Numbered from the stretch's first letter, positions 11,470 through 22,548 are shown. The stretch: 64,000 nucleotides of DNA from Roseovarius sp. THAF27 (GCF_009363655.1 NZ_CP045393.1:1922001-1986000); one strand, 5' to 3'. Numbers and translations: made by a program. The notes: generated from the letters alone by a model not told the origin.

Positions 11470-12381
11470 TTACGCGGCGATGGTGGCGCCGCGGTGCGGC
11501 AAAAGCCGCAGGAGTGTTGGACCAAGCGGGCGGGCGACCGCACCCGTGCCCAGCTTGAAACGGGCGAGGCCGGGGGCGGCCTCGGTGTCGATGGGACCGA
11601 GATCGAGCCGGGTAAACCCGCGCTGGTGCAGATGCGTGATGGCCTGCCACATCAGCAGAGTGTGGGCATGAGCCTTGCGCGCGGCGGGGGCGGCCCAGCC
11701 GATGTGGTAGGTGGCAACGTCGCCGTGCATAAGAAAGAGCAGGTAGGCCAGCATTCCGGCGCGGTCATGGGCGGTGAATAGTCGCGTGGCCTGCCGGTGG
11801 GTGGCGGCGAAGGCGCAGGTGAACCCCGGCGGCAGGGCGCGGTAGCCACGGGTGCGCTGCTGGTGCCGGTCGAGGGTCAGCAGGTCGGCGTCGCGGTCGG
11901 GATCGAACGGGCGGTCATGCGTGCGCAAGGGGCCGGATTGCGCGGCGCGCAGGCGGTTGCGCCATTTGCCGTGCAGGCCGGCGAAGAGGGTCCCGGGATC
12001 CGGCGTGAGGTCCAGCTCGGCGATGTGGGCCGGGGTGAGCAGGGCGCGGTAGCCGTGTGAGCGGTAGAGGCGGGCGGTTCTTGGCGTGTCAGGCTGAACA
12101 ACGGAGGGGCCGGGCAGGGGCAGCAGGGCCGCGCCTGGGTCGGTGCCGGGGGCCAGCACCGGCCCGCGCGGCAGCCATGTCAGGCGCGATGGGCCAAGGC
12201 GGCGGCGCAGGATCTGCGCGGTGCCAAGCGTGCGCGCACCACGGGTCAGCGCGTACCAGCCGACATCGGCCCCGATGGCCCGCATGGCGGCGCCGTAGCG
12301 CGGGTGCTGGTGCAGCGCGCAAGCGTCGGGCGGATCGGGGGCGGTGTCGCGAAGGGTCCAGGTCAGAGACATGGCCGCCAT
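11470..12381 (-). CDS. FemAB/GNAT-like acyltransferase family protein
   Basis: A 303-residue protein with the two-lobed GNAT layout of the FemAB-like family. Visible pieces are a K-W-R-N-R-L-R-A-A region near residue 140, and a C-terminal half with Y-L-L-F-L-M-H-G-D-V-A-T-Y-H-I-G-W and a final L-D-L-G-P-I-D-T-E-x-x-P-G-L-A-R-F-K-L-G-T-G. That last segment is typical of FemAB-type and BioF2-like transferases that add amino acids or acyl groups to cell-envelope substrates. The acceptor is unknown. A second start 9 bases downstream is equally possible. Confidence 0.65.
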   Translation of the reverse strand: MAAMSLTWTLRDTAPDPPDACALHQHPRYGAAMRAIGADVGWYALTRGARTLGTAQILRRRLGPSRLTWLPRGPVLAPGTDPGAALLPLPGPSVVQPDTPRTARLYRSHGYRALLTPAHIAELDLTPDPGTLFAGLHGKWRNRLRAAQSGPLRTHDRPFDPDRDADLLTLDRHQQRTRGYRALPPGFTCAFAATHRQATRLFTAHDRAGMLAYLLFLMHGDVATYHIGWAAPAARKAHAHTLLMWQAITHLHQRGFTRLDLGPIDTEAAPGLARFKLGTGAVARPLGPTLLRLLPHRGATIAA

Positions 12382-12419
12382 TAAGGCGATGATAACCTAA
12401 ATCATGGTTAATCCCGGTC

Positions 12420-12557
12420 ATGGCGAAGAAGACAATGTCGGTGCGCGGCGTGACGGCGCCCAGCGTGCGGCCCACGGCCTATGCCGCGTGGCTGGTGGCG
12501 GTGGCCTTGTCAGTACCGGTCTTCGTGGTGCTGAGTGTCATCGAGTGGATCCGGTAG
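12420..12557 (+). CDS. small single-span membrane protein
   Basis: A 45-residue frame beginning M-A-K-K-T-M-S-V-R-G and containing one hydrophobic span (about A-W-L-V-A-V-A-L-S-V-P-V-F-V-V-L, residues 22-38), with a positive N-terminus and a short tail ending in E-W-I-R. The frame fills the gap between the divergent FemAB-like gene and the convergent membrane gene, where nothing else is coded. No clear Shine-Dalgarno is seen. Function unknown. Confidence 0.5.
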   Translation: MAKKTMSVRGVTAPSVRPTAYAAWLVAVALSVPVFVVLSVIEWIR

Positions 12558-12561
12558 CGGA

Positions 12562-12867
12562 TCAGTCCCAGTTCATGCCGTGGCGGCGAACGTACCACAG
12601 CATCAGCGGCGTCTCGATGATCAGTGCGGTGACGATGGTGAAGACGGCCCAGTTGGTATCGAACAGCCAGAGCGAAAAGCGGGTTCCGGTGCCCCAGAAG
12701 AGCCAGCTGTTGATCAGTAGCATCATGCCCGTCACGCCAACGTCGTAGAGCGCCATGCGCGACGCGTGGCGCGGACGCAGGGCGGGGTAGAGCATGAAAT
12801 AGGCCACCGCCAGGCAGGTGATGACGGTGACCAAGGCCTGTCCCTCGGGTGAGAGAGAGGACAGCAT
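12562..12867 (-). CDS. small integral membrane protein of unknown function
   Basis: A 101-residue protein with about three hydrophobic segments (residues 12-30, 42-58 and 70-90) and a cytoplasmic-type tail W-Y-V-R-R-H-G-M-N-W-D. No catalytic motif is visible. It lies 14 bases downstream of the ssb stop on the same strand, so the two are probably co-transcribed; no functional link to SSB is evident. Confidence 0.7.
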   Translation of the reverse strand: MLSSLSPEGQALVTVITCLAVAYFMLYPALRPRHASRMALYDVGVTGMMLLINSWLFWGTGTRFSLWLFDTNWAVFTIVTALIIETPLMLWYVRRHGMNWD

Positions 12868-12881
12868 CGGTCAGCCCCCGA

Positions 12882-13382
12882 TCAGAACGGAATTTCGTCG
12901 TCGTAGTCGCGCGAGGGCGAGGGTTGCGAGCGGCCCTGGTCGGACGGGCCGGACGGCCCGCCGCCGTAATCCTGGTCATAGCCACCGCCGCTGCCGCCGC
13001 CATAGCCGCCACCACCACCGCCGCCGCTGTCACGGCCGTCGAGGAAGGTCATCTCGCCGGCATAGGGGCGCAGCACGACCTCGGTCGAATAGCGGTCCTG
13101 GCCGGACTGGTCCTGCCATTTGCGGGTTTCCAGCTTGCCCTCGATATAGACCTTGGAGCCTTTTTTCAGGTATTGCTCGGCCAGGCGCACGAGCGCCTCG
13201 TTGAAGATCGCCACGGTGTGCCATTCGGTGCGTTCGCGCCGTTCGCCAGTGTTGCGGTCCTTCCAGTTCTCGGACGTGGCGATGCGCAGGTTGCACACCT
13301 TGCCGCCGTTCTGGAACGTGCGCACTTCGGGGTCGCGCCCCAGGTTTCCGATGAGAATGACTTTGTTGACGGAACCGGCCAT
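12882..13382 (-). CDS. ssb: single-stranded DNA-binding protein
   Basis: SSB coats single-stranded DNA and recruits replication and repair partners through its acidic tail. The 166-residue product has the OB fold from [20 protein letters not shown] to about residue 110. A long Gly-rich linker (runs of Gly with Tyr and Ser, about residues 115-140) follows, and the protein ends in the conserved tip D-D-E-I-P-F. No SOS box was found upstream; a GTTAAC-containing stretch near 13405 does not match the CtrA spacing. Confidence 0.96.
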   Translation of the reverse strand: MAGSVNKVILIGNLGRDPEVRTFQNGGKVCNLRIATSENWKDRNTGERRERTEWHTVAIFNEALVRLAEQYLKKGSKVYIEGKLETRKWQDQSGQDRYSTEVVLRPYAGEMTFLDGRDSGGGGGGGYGGGSGGGYDQDYGGGPSGPSDQGRSQPSPSRDYDDEIPF

Positions 13383-13619
13383 GGCGCCCTCCTGCTGCGG
13401 TCTCTTGGTTAACGTTCACCTTACATCACCCCGAAGGCATGAAGAAAAGGCTAAAATTCAGGGAAGTTCCAAGGCGGGCGGTGCCGGACAGGAATGCGGA
13501 GCGCAAGTCTGGCAATTTGAGCCGAGTTCGGTATAGTGCGCACCGAGACGGTTCGAACCGGGCCCTGGGACACAAGGCACCGGAGGATCGTAGTGGGACA
13601 GCAAGGGACGGTAACCAGA

Positions 13620-14216
13620 ATGCGGAAGCTCGCGATTGCAGTGACCTGCGCGTCACTGGCATGGCCGATGGCGGCCACGGCGGATATTCTCTCGACCAAG
13701 GGCAAACAGCGGGTGTTCAGCTCGCAGACGCGGGTGCTGGATACCCGGGCCAAGCAGCAATACAACGCTTCGATCCGTCTGCAGCCGCAGAAGGTTCACA
13801 CGCCCAGCAAATGGGACGACGCGGCCCCCGCCGTGGGATACAGCGGCAAGTACAAGGGACAATACCTGAACGTCGCCAAGGATTCGGCGCGCCGCCACGG
13901 GATTCCGGAAAACCTGTTCCTGCGGCTGGTGCAGCAGGAATCGGGCTGGAACCCGCGCGCCGTGTCGCACAAGGGTGCCATCGGGCTGGCGCAGCTGATG
14001 CCCGGCACGGCGAACTATCTGGGGGTCGATCCCAATGACCCGCACCAGAACCTCGATGGCGGGGCGCGGTACCTGGCGGAACAGTACCGCACCTTCAAGT
14101 CCTGGCGGCTGGCGCTGGCGGCCTACAATGCGGGGCCGAAGGCGGTCGAGAAATACAAGGGGATTCCGCCCTACAAGGAAACCCGCAACTACGTGAAGAT
14201 CATCTACGGGCAGTAG
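13620..14216 (+). CDS. exported lytic transglycosylase (SLT domain)
   Basis: Lytic transglycosylases cleave murein glycan strands with formation of 1,6-anhydro ends. The 198-residue protein has a signal peptide ending A-A-T-A-D near residue 22. The SLT domain starts with the catalytic glutamate in V-Q-Q-E-S-G-W-N-P and continues with [13 protein letters not shown] and [12 protein letters not shown]. The start at 13620 places the signal peptide at the N-terminus; the frame is open upstream. The enzyme probably acts in the periplasm; the specific role (division, secretion, recycling) is not shown. Confidence 0.88.
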   Translation: MRKLAIAVTCASLAWPMAATADILSTKGKQRVFSSQTRVLDTRAKQQYNASIRLQPQKVHTPSKWDDAAPAVGYSGKYKGQYLNVAKDSARRHGIPENLFLRLVQQESGWNPRAVSHKGAIGLAQLMPGTANYLGVDPNDPHQNLDGGARYLAEQYRTFKSWRLALAAYNAGPKAVEKYKGIPPYKETRNYVKIIYGQ

Positions 14217-14231
14217 GCCGCGTCGCGCGGC

Positions 14232-14627
<396 letters not shown>

Positions 14628-14670
14628 GGGGGGCCTTTCGGGATGTCATGGCTGTCGGTCCGCGCCGCCA

Positions 14671-16338
14671 TCAGCCGGTAAAGCCGATCTTGTGCAGGTG
14701 GATCTCGTTCGAGGGGTGTTTCTCGGCCCCTGCCAGGCGGCCATTGTGGTGGTTGTAGAGCGTGCGCCAGTAGGGCTGAATGATCACGCCCTCCTCGCGC
14801 AGGATGGATTGCAGGCGTTCCATCGTCTGCCGCCTCGTGTCCACGTCGGGCATCGACATGGCGCGGTCCAGCAGGCGGTCGAACTCGGGATTGGCAAAGC
14901 CGGTCTCGTTCCACACGGCATCCGAACGGTAGGCGAGGTCCAGCACCTGCACGCCAAGGGGGCGGTGATTCCACTGGGTGACCGAGAACGGGTAGTCGCG
15001 CCAGTTCTGCCAGAATGTGACGCCGGGCTGGACCGTGCGCTGGACCGTCAGGCCTGCGTCGCGCAGCTGGGCGACGACGGCATCGGCGGTGTTGCGCTGC
15101 CATTCGTCGTCGACGGTGATCAGTTCGTGCGCGTAGCCCAGCATCCCGATCTCCTCGAGATCGGCGCGGGCCTTGGCGGCATCGAACGGGGCCGGGCCAA
15201 GATCGGCATGGGCGGGGTGAACCGGGCTGACATGGTCGTTGGCCGCCACGGTACCATAGCCGGAATAGCCTAGCTCCAGGCAGGTCTCGTTGCGGACCGC
15301 GAGCGCCAGCGCCCGGCGCAGGACCGGGTCGGCATAGGGCCGCGTGCCCTCGAGCTCGGCCCGGGCATTGCCGCGGATCACGACGGTGGCGGTGCTTTCG
15401 GTTTCGGTCCGGGTCCATCCGATGGCGTCGAGCACCTCGATGAAATGGCCGACGGATTCGTAGAGCAGGTCGATGCGGTCGCCCTCGGCGGCGTCGATCC
15501 AACTGGACGGGTTCGTGCCCAGGTCGATGAACTCGACCCGGTCCAGGTAAGGCCCGCCCAGGACGTCTGTGCCCCACCAGCGATGATCGGAGTTGCGCTC
15601 CAGCACGCAGCGCTGGCCGACGGACAGTTCGACCGGGCGGAAGGGGCCGGTGCCGATGCCATGCTCGAACGGGTCGCCATCGTCATAGCTGGAATGCATC
15701 ACCGCCGCGGGATAATCCGACAGGTTGGCCATGAGCGCGATATCGGGGCTGGCGAGCGTGAGGACGAGCGCGGTGTCGTCGACCACGCGCACGGCATCCT
15801 CGCGGATCTGCCCGGAGTCGGGGTCGCACAGGCCCCTGAGGCGCGAGGCCATCGAGTTGCCCTCGACCGAGGCATCGCACCAGCGTTCGAGGTTGCGGGC
15901 CACGTCGCGGGCGGTGAAGGGGTCGCCGTTGTTCCACGTCACGCCGGCGCGCACGTTCAAGCGATACTCGGTCGCGTCGGCGTTCACGTCCCAGTTTTCC
16001 AGGAGCATCCCGCGCACGGTACCGTCGCGGCCGTATTCCACCAGGTATTCCAGGAACCCCCGTGTCTGGTTGCCCATCTCGCTCCAGTCATAGGTGCGGG
16101 GGTCGGTGAGCGCCTTGACGTTCTGCTGGATGCGCAGGGTGCCGCCGGGGACGATCTGGGCCGTGTCCTGCGCGCGGGCCGGTGCCGGAAGGCCGGCCAT
16201 CGACAGGGCCAGCGGCGCGGAGAGGCCGAGGCCACAGGCGCGGGTCAGGAACTCGCGCCGGTCCATCGCCCCGCGCCTGAGCGCGCGGTTGAGCGCGGGC
16301 AGGGCGGGATGAAGCGGAACATGGGGGCGTGAGGACAT
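14671..16338 (-). CDS. ABC transporter substrate-binding protein, peptide/nickel family, Tat-type leader
   Basis: A family 5 periplasmic solute-binding protein of 555 residues. A short N-terminal extension precedes [10 protein letters not shown], a twin-arginine-type motif, then a hydrophobic stretch and A-R-A-Q. This extended leader is common in family 5 binding proteins of the Rhodobacteraceae, so the start at 16338 is preferred over 16266. The body has [17 protein letters not shown] and a W-R-T-L-Y-N-H-H-N near the C-terminus. No permease or ATPase gene is next to it, so it works with distant subunits or is an orphan. Ligand unknown; peptides or opines are likely. Confidence 0.85.
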   Translation of the reverse strand: MSSRPHVPLHPALPALNRALRRGAMDRREFLTRACGLGLSAPLALSMAGLPAPARAQDTAQIVPGGTLRIQQNVKALTDPRTYDWSEMGNQTRGFLEYLVEYGRDGTVRGMLLENWDVNADATEYRLNVRAGVTWNNGDPFTARDVARNLERWCDASVEGNSMASRLRGLCDPDSGQIREDAVRVVDDTALVLTLASPDIALMANLSDYPAAVMHSSYDDGDPFEHGIGTGPFRPVELSVGQRCVLERNSDHRWWGTDVLGGPYLDRVEFIDLGTNPSSWIDAAEGDRIDLLYESVGHFIEVLDAIGWTRTETESTATVVIRGNARAELEGTRPYADPVLRRALALAVRNETCLELGYSGYGTVAANDHVSPVHPAHADLGPAPFDAAKARADLEEIGMLGYAHELITVDDEWQRNTADAVVAQLRDAGLTVQRTVQPGVTFWQNWRDYPFSVTQWNHRPLGVQVLDLAYRSDAVWNETGFANPEFDRLLDRAMSMPDVDTRRQTMERLQSILREEGVIIQPYWRTLYNHHNGRLAGAEKHPSNEIHLHKIGFTG

Positions 16339-16454
16339 GGGCGTGGGCCTTGCAACGAGCGGTGCGGGAATAAATGAGGCAACAGGTCTCACTTTCCATC
16401 CCGCCCGCGCGGAAATCAACCGGGTGTGCTGAAATACGCGTGACCGGCGGGGTT

Positions 16455-17252
16455 TCAGGCGGCCTTGCGCGGGGCGGTGCGGCGCAGGTCCGAGGGCGAC
16501 TTGCCGGTATGGCGCAGGATGAAGCGCGAGAAATAGGCGGCGCTGCTGAAACCGAGATCGGCGGCGACCTGGTTGGCGGCGCGGTCGGTGGTTTCGAGCA
16601 GGTTGCGGGCGGCGTGCAGGACGCGGCCCGTCAGCATTGCCGAGGCCGTCAGCCCCGCCGTAGACTTGCACACGCGGCTGAGATGCGTTGGCGTGACGCC
16701 GAGATGCCGGGCGAAATCCTGCATCGAGGCGCCGGTGGTGTAATCCCGTTCGATCAGCGCGGCATAGGCCTCGACCAGGCGATGGGCCGCGGTGGGGGCG
16801 AGGGCCTCGTCGGCGCCGGAGATCAGGGCGCGGCGCAGCCAGACCGTCAGAAGCTGGGCATGGGCGGTCATCGCCTCGTCCATGAAGTCGCGCGCCTCGT
16901 TCTGTTCGCGCTGCATGGTTTCCAGCAGGGTGGTCAGGTCGGCCTGCGCGCGCGGGTCGCGGACGCGCAGGAGCACCGGCTCGTCGGGCATGAGGATGCC
17001 GGTTCGCGGCGGAATGCGGCAGGCCAGGCCAAAGCTCTGCGCGCCGGGGTCGAGCGCGAAGAGAGACCCTGCGGGCAGCACCAGCGCGGTATGCACCGCC
17101 AGCCCGCGCCGCCGTCCGCCCACCAGGCAGCGCCCCTGGCCGCGGGTGATCCACAGGAACACGTGGTGCGGGTCGCTATGGGGCAGGCTGGCGCGCCATG
17201 CGCCCGGTCCGATCCACTGCGCGAGCGTCTGGAGTTGCGGATGGGATGTCAC
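16455..17252 (-). CDS. AraC family transcriptional regulator
   Basis: A 265-residue regulator with an N-terminal cupin-like sensor region and a C-terminal AraC/XylS DNA-binding domain. The two helix-turn-helices are seen at [18 protein letters not shown] and [16 protein letters not shown], followed by [11 protein letters not shown]. The gene is 116 bases upstream of the solute-binding protein gene on the same strand and probably controls it and the cupin gene. Inducer unknown. Confidence 0.88.
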   Translation of the reverse strand: MTSHPQLQTLAQWIGPGAWRASLPHSDPHHVFLWITRGQGRCLVGGRRRGLAVHTALVLPAGSLFALDPGAQSFGLACRIPPRTGILMPDEPVLLRVRDPRAQADLTTLLETMQREQNEARDFMDEAMTAHAQLLTVWLRRALISGADEALAPTAAHRLVEAYAALIERDYTTGASMQDFARHLGVTPTHLSRVCKSTAGLTASAMLTGRVLHAARNLLETTDRAANQVAADLGFSSAAYFSRFILRHTGKSPSDLRRTAPRKAA

Positions 17253-17360
17253 GGTCCGGCACCTCGATTGTCGTGATTCTGTACGCAGAGCGCAGAGATT
17301 GCATCGAATTGGACGCAGGAATGTCCGATTCTGTACAGGCGTGACAAGGACAAAGCCCGG

Positions 17361-18254
17361 TCACAGCGCGGCGGCGGCGAGGGTTTGCCAGTTTTTCATG
17401 CGGGCGCGGAACCAGCTGCGCTGTCGCTTGGCATATTGCCGCGTGGCGATGATCGCCGCTTCGCGGGCGGCGTCGAGCGTCATTTCGCCCTTGAGGTGGG
17501 CGATGAGTTCCGGCGCGCCGATGGCCTTGGAGGATTGATGCGCGGGGGACCATGAGGCGAGGTTGTCGCGCGCCTCGTCCAGGGCGCCGGCGTCCAGCAT
17601 CAAGTCGAAGCGGCGTTCGATTCGCGGGGTCAGCCAGTCCTTGGGCGCGTCGACCAGGAGGCGCGTGGCGCTGTCGGCCGGCAGGAGCGGGGGCGGGGTG
17701 GCGTCCTGCCACCGGGCCAGGGGGGTGCCGGTGCCGCGCAGCACTTCCCAGGCGCGCTGCACGCGCATCGGGTTGGCGGTGTCGATCCGCGACCGGGTGT
17801 CGGGGTCGAGATCGTCGAGCAGGCCGCTCAGGCCCCTCTCGGCAAGCCGCGCGTCGGCCTCGGCGCGGATCTCGGGCGGGGTGGCGGGGATGTCGGCCAG
17901 CCCCTCGGTCAGGGCCGAAAAGTACAGCCCGGTGCCGCCGACGATGATCGGACGGGGCCCGTCGCGCAGCAGGGGCGCCATGTCGCGCAGCCAGTGGCCC
18001 ACGGAATAGGCGGCATCGCCCGGCACATGACCGTAGAGGGCGTGGGGCGCGCGGGCCTCGTCCTCGGGCGAGGGGCGGGCGGTGAGGATGCGCCAGTTGG
18101 CGAAGACCTGCAGCGCGTCGGCGTTGACGATGCATCCGCCGTCCCGCTCGGCCAGGGCCAGCGACAGGGCGGATTTACCGGAGGCGGTGGGGCCGGCGAT
18201 CAGCACGGGCCGGTCCGGCGGAATGCCGGGAGGGATGTCGGGCAGGGCGGTCAT
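17361..18254 (-). CDS. miaA: tRNA dimethylallyltransferase
   Basis: MiaA adds the dimethylallyl group of DMAPP to A37 of tRNAs that read UNN codons. The 297-residue protein has the P-loop [10 protein letters not shown] near residue 22, N-A-D-A-L-Q-V-F following it (the usual N-S-D-S-x-Q-V), and the I-V-G-G-T-G-L-Y-F motif near residue 105. The C-terminal half has the R-Q-Y-A-K-R-Q-x-x-W-F-R motif. Length matches the family. Confidence 0.95.
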   Translation of the reverse strand: MTALPDIPPGIPPDRPVLIAGPTASGKSALSLALAERDGGCIVNADALQVFANWRILTARPSPEDEARAPHALYGHVPGDAAYSVGHWLRDMAPLLRDGPRPIIVGGTGLYFSALTEGLADIPATPPEIRAEADARLAERGLSGLLDDLDPDTRSRIDTANPMRVQRAWEVLRGTGTPLARWQDATPPPLLPADSATRLLVDAPKDWLTPRIERRFDLMLDAGALDEARDNLASWSPAHQSSKAIGAPELIAHLKGEMTLDAAREAAIIATRQYAKRQRSWFRARMKNWQTLAAAAL

Positions 18255-18431
18255 GTCCTTCGTTTAGGACGTTTCCACGCCGGTTTTAAGCGGCTTTGGC
18301 GGAAATCCGGGCATCCCCGCGCCCCGCGGCCCGGTTTGGCGATTGAACCCGGGGGCGTTTTCGCCCATTTTGCGCGCCAAGAGACGACCCGCACCGGGAC
18401 CGTTCCAAGACCGCGCATAAGGAGCCGCCCC

Positions 18432-19163
18432 ATGCCAGACGCCGCCGCCCCCGAGACCACGTTTAGCCGGGTCCTGCTGAAGATTTCCGGTGAGGCGCTG
18501 ATGGGCGACGCGAATTACGGTCTGAACCCGCCCACGGTGGAGCGGATCGCGCGCGAAGTGAAATCGGTGCACGACATGGGGGTCGAGATCTGCATGGTGA
18601 TCGGCGGCGGCAACATCTTTCGCGGGCTGCAGGGCAGCGCGCAGGGGATGGAGCGGACGACCGCCGATTACATGGGGATGCTGGCCACGGTGATGAACGC
18701 GCTGGCCATGCAGAGCGCGCTGGAAAAGCTGGGCGTCTTCTGCCGGGTGATCACCGCCATTCGCATGGACGAGGTGGCCGAGCCCTATATCCGCCGCCGC
18801 GCCGTGCGGCACCTGGAGAAAAAGCGGGTCTGCATTTTCGCCGCCGGAACAGGCAACCCCTATTTCACCACCGATACCGCGGCCACGCTGCGCGCCAACG
18901 AGATGGCCTGCGAGGCGATTTTCAAGGGCACCAAGGTGGACGGGGTCTATGACAAGGACCCGATGAAACACGACGACGCCACGCGGTTCGACGAGGTCAG
19001 CTATGACGAGGTGCTGGCCAAGCACCTGGGCGTGATGGATGCCAGCGCCATCGCGCTGGCGCGCGACAACAACCTGCCGATCATCGTCTTCAGCCTGGAC
19101 GAGCCGGGCGGCTTTCGCTCGATCCTGGACGGGACGGGCACGTATACGAAGGTTGGCGGCTAG
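18432..19163 (+). CDS. pyrH: UMP kinase
   Basis: PyrH converts UMP to UDP with ATP. The 243-residue protein shows [10 protein letters not shown], the glycine-rich [10 protein letters not shown], and the nucleotide-binding [17 protein letters not shown] ends 7 bases before ATG 18432, which sets the start. It is the first gene of the pyrH-frr-uppS-cdsA-dxr-rseP run. Confidence 0.96.
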   Translation: MPDAAAPETTFSRVLLKISGEALMGDANYGLNPPTVERIAREVKSVHDMGVEICMVIGGGNIFRGLQGSAQGMERTTADYMGMLATVMNALAMQSALEKLGVFCRVITAIRMDEVAEPYIRRRAVRHLEKKRVCIFAAGTGNPYFTTDTAATLRANEMACEAIFKGTKVDGVYDKDPMKHDDATRFDEVSYDEVLAKHLGVMDASAIALARDNNLPIIVFSLDEPGGFRSILDGTGTYTKVGG

Positions 19164-19285
19164 GGGCCGTCTGCGCGAAATCCACTCGAAACCTGAGGCT
19201 TTCCTACGGGACTGGGGCCTATACAATGGGCGGAACTTGCCGGTATAGAGGCGAGACCACCGTCCGGAAGAACAAGGGATGTAAG

Positions 19286-19849
19286 ATGAGCGACGACTTC
19301 GAACTGGACACCAAGGACCTGGAGCGGCGCATGGACGGCGCGATGACCAGCCTGCGGACGGAATTTGCCTCACTCCGGACGGGCCGGGCCTCGGCCTCGA
19401 TGCTGGAGCCGGTGATGGTGGACGCCTATGGCGCGATGACGCCGATCAACCAGGTGGGCACGGTGAACGTGCCCGAGCCGCGCATGGTGACGGTCAATGT
19501 CTGGGACAAGGGCCTGGTGAACAAGGTGGAAAAGGCCATCCGCGAAAGCGGGCTGGGCATCAATCCGCAGATGAACGGCACGATCATCATGCTGCCCATC
19601 CCCGAGTTGAACGAGGAGCGGCGCAAGGAACTGACCAAGGTCGCCGCGCAATATGCCGAGAACGCCCGCGTCGCCATCCGCAACGTGCGCCGCGACGGCA
19701 TGGACCAGATCAAGAAGGCCAAGGCCGACGGCATGTCCGAGGACGACCAGAAATTCTGGGAAACCGAGGTGCAGGAGATGACCAACCTGCACATCAAGTC
19801 CGTGGACGAGGCGCTGGAGGCCAAGCAGGCCGAAATCATGCAGGTCTGA
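19286..19849 (+). CDS. frr: ribosome recycling factor
   Basis: RRF splits post-termination ribosomes with EF-G. The 187-residue product has L-R-T-G-R-A-S near residue 30, R-E-S-G-L-G-I-N-P near residue 85 and the C-terminal [15 protein letters not shown]. The long helices of domain I are evident. ATG 19286 gives the standard length. Confidence 0.96.
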   Translation: MSDDFELDTKDLERRMDGAMTSLRTEFASLRTGRASASMLEPVMVDAYGAMTPINQVGTVNVPEPRMVTVNVWDKGLVNKVEKAIRESGLGINPQMNGTIIMLPIPELNEERRKELTKVAAQYAENARVAIRNVRRDGMDQIKKAKADGMSEDDQKFWETEVQEMTNLHIKSVDEALEAKQAEIMQV

Positions 19850-19850
19850 G

Positions 19851-20591
19851 ATGACAGGGGCGCGAGACATGCAGGAGCAATCCGCCGGGCGTGGCCCGCG
19901 CCATGTGGCGATCATCATGGACGGCAACGGTCGCTGGGCGCAAAAGCGCGGGCGGCCGCGCCTTTTCGGGCACCATGCGGGGGCGCGGCGGGTGAAGGAG
20001 ATCGTGACCGCCTGTCCCGACTTCGGGGTGGACTATGTGACCATCTTCGCCTTTTCGACCGAGAACTGGAAGCGCACCCAGACCGAGGTGGCGGGGCTGA
20101 TGAGCCTGTTTCGCCGCTATATCATGAAGGAAATGCAAGAATTCGTGCGCAAGAACGTGCGCGTGCGCTTTATCGGCGACCGGCCGCGGCTGGACGCCAA
20201 GCTGCGCCGGCTGATGGACGATGCCGAGGCGATGACCCAAGGATGCACCGGCACGAACCTGACCATCGCGCTGAACTATGGCGGGCGCGACGAGGTCAGC
20301 CGCGCCACCCAGCGCCTGGCGCGTGACGTGGCCGAGGGCCGGTTGCGCCCCGAGGACGTCAACGAGGAGACCCTGCCCAAGTACCTCGACACTTGCGTGC
20401 TGCCCGATCCCGACCTGGTGATCCGCACGTCGGGCGAGGCGCGGATCTCGAACTTCCTGCTGTGGCAGTCGGCCTATGCGGAATACGAGTTCATCGACAC
20501 GCTGTGGCCCGATTTCACGCCGGAAATCTTTGGCGAGCTTTTGCGCGGCTATGGCGTGCGGGACCGGCGGTTCGGGGCCGTGACCGCATGA
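19851..20591 (+). CDS. uppS: undecaprenyl diphosphate synthase
   Basis: UppS is a cis-prenyltransferase that makes the C55 lipid carrier for peptidoglycan and O-antigen. The 246-residue protein has I-I-M-D-G-N-G-R-W-A with the catalytic Asp. Further motifs are F-S-T-E-N-W-K-R near residue 75 and P-D-P-D-L-V-I-R-T-S-G-E-x-R-I-S-N-F near residue 190. It starts one base after the frr stop and its stop overlaps cdsA by 4 bases (ATGA), so translation is probably coupled. Confidence 0.95.
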   Translation: MTGARDMQEQSAGRGPRHVAIIMDGNGRWAQKRGRPRLFGHHAGARRVKEIVTACPDFGVDYVTIFAFSTENWKRTQTEVAGLMSLFRRYIMKEMQEFVRKNVRVRFIGDRPRLDAKLRRLMDDAEAMTQGCTGTNLTIALNYGGRDEVSRATQRLARDVAEGRLRPEDVNEETLPKYLDTCVLPDPDLVIRTSGEARISNFLLWQSAYAEYEFIDTLWPDFTPEIFGELLRGYGVRDRRFGAVTA

Positions 20592-21373
20592 GTGCAGGCG
20601 GCGCGAAGTGGTCCGACCTGCGTCGGCGGGCGCTGTCGGGCGTGCTGATGCTGGTGCTGGGCGCCTTCGGGGTCTACCAGGGCGGGCTGTTCTTCATAGT
20701 GCTGGTCTGCGCGATCTGCGGCGTCATGGTGTGGGAAACCGCGCGCATGTTCGCCACGCGCCAGGCCGTGGGCCTGGGGATTGCCGCCACGGTGGTGATG
20801 GTCGCGCTGAATTTCCTGCCCGGCACCTTCGCGTTGCCCCTGATGCTGGGCCTCGCGCTGGTCGCGGCCAGCCAGACCGCCCAAGACGGGCCACTGGCCT
20901 TTGTCGTGGTCGCCTGGGTGCTGCTGGCCTGCTTTGCGCTGCTGTGGTTGCGCGCGGGGCATGAAACGCTGTGGATCCTGTGGCTGATCCTGGTCGTCAT
21001 CGCCTCGGACGTGGCGGGGTATTTCGCCGGGCGGATGCTGGGAGGGCCGAAATTCTGGCCGCGCGTCAGCCCCAAGAAGACCTGGTCGGGCACCATCGCG
21101 GGCTGGCTTCTGGCCGGGATCGTGGGGATGTTCTTTCTTGGGCCGCTGGGCATGGGGCTGGAACTGGTGCCGATGTCGATGGTGGTGGGCTTTGCCGGGC
21201 AGATGGGCGACATCGCCGAAAGCGCCGTGAAGCGCCGCAAGGGAATCAAGGACAGCTCGAGCCTCATTCCCGGCCATGGCGGCGTCTTCGACCGCTTCGA
21301 CGCCATGCTGGGCAGCAGTGCCGCGGCGCTGCTGTTCTGGGCCGTGGGTCTGATGCCGGGGGCCGGCGCTTGA
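20588..21373 (+). CDS. cdsA: phosphatidate cytidylyltransferase
   Basis: CdsA makes CDP-diacylglycerol from phosphatidate and CTP in the inner membrane. The 261-residue protein is strongly hydrophobic with several spans. It ends with the CDP-transferase signature: S-P-K-K-T-W-S-G near residue 165 and then S-x-x-K-R-R-x-x-I-K-D-S-S-S-L-I-P-G-H-G-G-x-x-D-R-F-D. ATG 20588 overlaps the uppS stop by 4 bases; its own stop overlaps the dxr start. Confidence 0.95.
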   Translation: MSAGGAKWSDLRRRALSGVLMLVLGAFGVYQGGLFFIVLVCAICGVMVWETARMFATRQAVGLGIAATVVMVALNFLPGTFALPLMLGLALVAASQTAQDGPLAFVVVAWVLLACFALLWLRAGHETLWILWLILVVIASDVAGYFAGRMLGGPKFWPRVSPKKTWSGTIAGWLLAGIVGMFFLGPLGMGLELVPMSMVVGFAGQMGDIAESAVKRRKGIKDSSSLIPGHGGVFDRFDAMLGSSAAALLFWAVGLMPGAGA

Positions 21374-22542
21374 AGCGGGTGAGCATCCTGGGCGCGACCG
21401 GCTCGATCGGGCAGAACACGCTGGACCTTGTGCAGCGCGACCGCAGCGCGTTCCAGGTCGTCGCCCTGACCGGCGGGCGCAACATCGCGCAACTGGCGCA
21501 GGACGCCATCGCCTGCGACGCCGAGATCGCCGTCACCGCGCATGACAGCCTGCTGGACGATCTGCGCGCGGCCTTGCGCGGCACCGATATCGAGGCCGCC
21601 GCCGGAGCGACCGCGCTGGAAGAGGCCGCCGAGCGCGACGCCCATTGGGTGATGTCGGCCATCGTCGGCTTTGCCGGGCTGGCGCCGGGGCTGGCGGCGC
21701 TGCGCACCGGCGCGACGCTGGCCTTGGCCAACAAGGAATCGCTGGTGGCGGCGGGGCAGCTGATGATGGGCACCGCGCGGCGTGCGGGCGCGCGCATCCT
21801 GCCGGTGGACAGCGAACATTCCGGTATCTTCCAGGCATTGGTGGGCGAGGACGCCGTCGCCGTGCAGCGCATCATCATCACCGCCAGCGGCGGCGCCTTT
21901 CGCGACTGGCCGCTGGACCAGCTGGTTCACGCCACCCCCGACGAGGCCGCGACCCATCCCAACTGGGACATGGGCCAGCGGATCACCATCGACAGCGCCT
22001 CGATGTTCAACAAGGCGATGGAGATGATCGAGACGCGGGAGTTCTTCGGCGTGCAGCCCGATCAGATCGAAGTGCTGATCCATCCCGAATCCCTGGTTCA
22101 CGCGATGGTGCATTACGTGGATGGCGCGATGATGGCCCATATGGGCCCGCACGACATGCGCCACGCCATCGGCTATGCGCTGAACTGGCCCGAACGGCGC
22201 GACCTGCCGGTCGCTCCGCTGGACCTTGCCCGGGTGGGACAGCTGACCTTCGAGGCGCCGGACCCGGAGCGTTTCCCCGCCCTGCGGCTGGCGCGCGACG
22301 TGATGGAGGCGCGGGGCCTGATGGGCGCTGTGTTCAACGCGGCCAAGGAGCGTGCGCTGGACCATTTCATCGCCGGCAGGATCGGATTCATGCAGATGAA
22401 CACCATCGTCGAAGAGGTGTTGGCCCGCCTGGAGGGGCATGACAAGATCGCCCAAAGGCCGATGACCCTTGATACAACAGCCCGCGCGGACCATCTGGCA
22501 AGGATGTATGTCGACAGCGTGGCGAAAGAGCAGGACGGATAA
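21370..22542 (+). CDS. dxr: 1-deoxy-D-xylulose 5-phosphate reductoisomerase
   Basis: DXR makes MEP, the committed step of isoprenoid synthesis by the non-mevalonate route that also supplies UppS. The 390-residue protein opens K-R-V-S-I-L-G-A-T-G-S-I-G (NADPH fold). It has A-N-K-E-S-L-V near residue 120, S-E-H-S-G-I-F-Q, and the substrate/metal region G-Q-R-I-T-I-D-S-A-S-M-F-N-K. The TTG at 21370 overlaps the cdsA stop (TTGA) and gives the right N-terminus; a GTG at 21379 is the alternative. Confidence 0.95.
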   Translation: MKRVSILGATGSIGQNTLDLVQRDRSAFQVVALTGGRNIAQLAQDAIACDAEIAVTAHDSLLDDLRAALRGTDIEAAAGATALEEAAERDAHWVMSAIVGFAGLAPGLAALRTGATLALANKESLVAAGQLMMGTARRAGARILPVDSEHSGIFQALVGEDAVAVQRIIITASGGAFRDWPLDQLVHATPDEAATHPNWDMGQRITIDSASMFNKAMEMIETREFFGVQPDQIEVLIHPESLVHAMVHYVDGAMMAHMGPHDMRHAIGYALNWPERRDLPVAPLDLARVGQLTFEAPDPERFPALRLARDVMEARGLMGAVFNAAKERALDHFIAGRIGFMQMNTIVEEVLARLEGHDKIAQRPMTLDTTARADHLARMYVDSVAKEQDG

Positions 22543-22548
22543 CAGACC

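Noticed and set aside
12394..12408. CTAA-N7-TTAA match to the CtrA box near the FemAB-like gene
   Set aside because: One mismatch and no link to a CtrA-type target gene; kept only as a weak note.
13400..13425. CtrA-like box before ssb (TTAA then TTAC)
   Set aside because: The spacing is eight bases, not seven, and the second half is TTAC.
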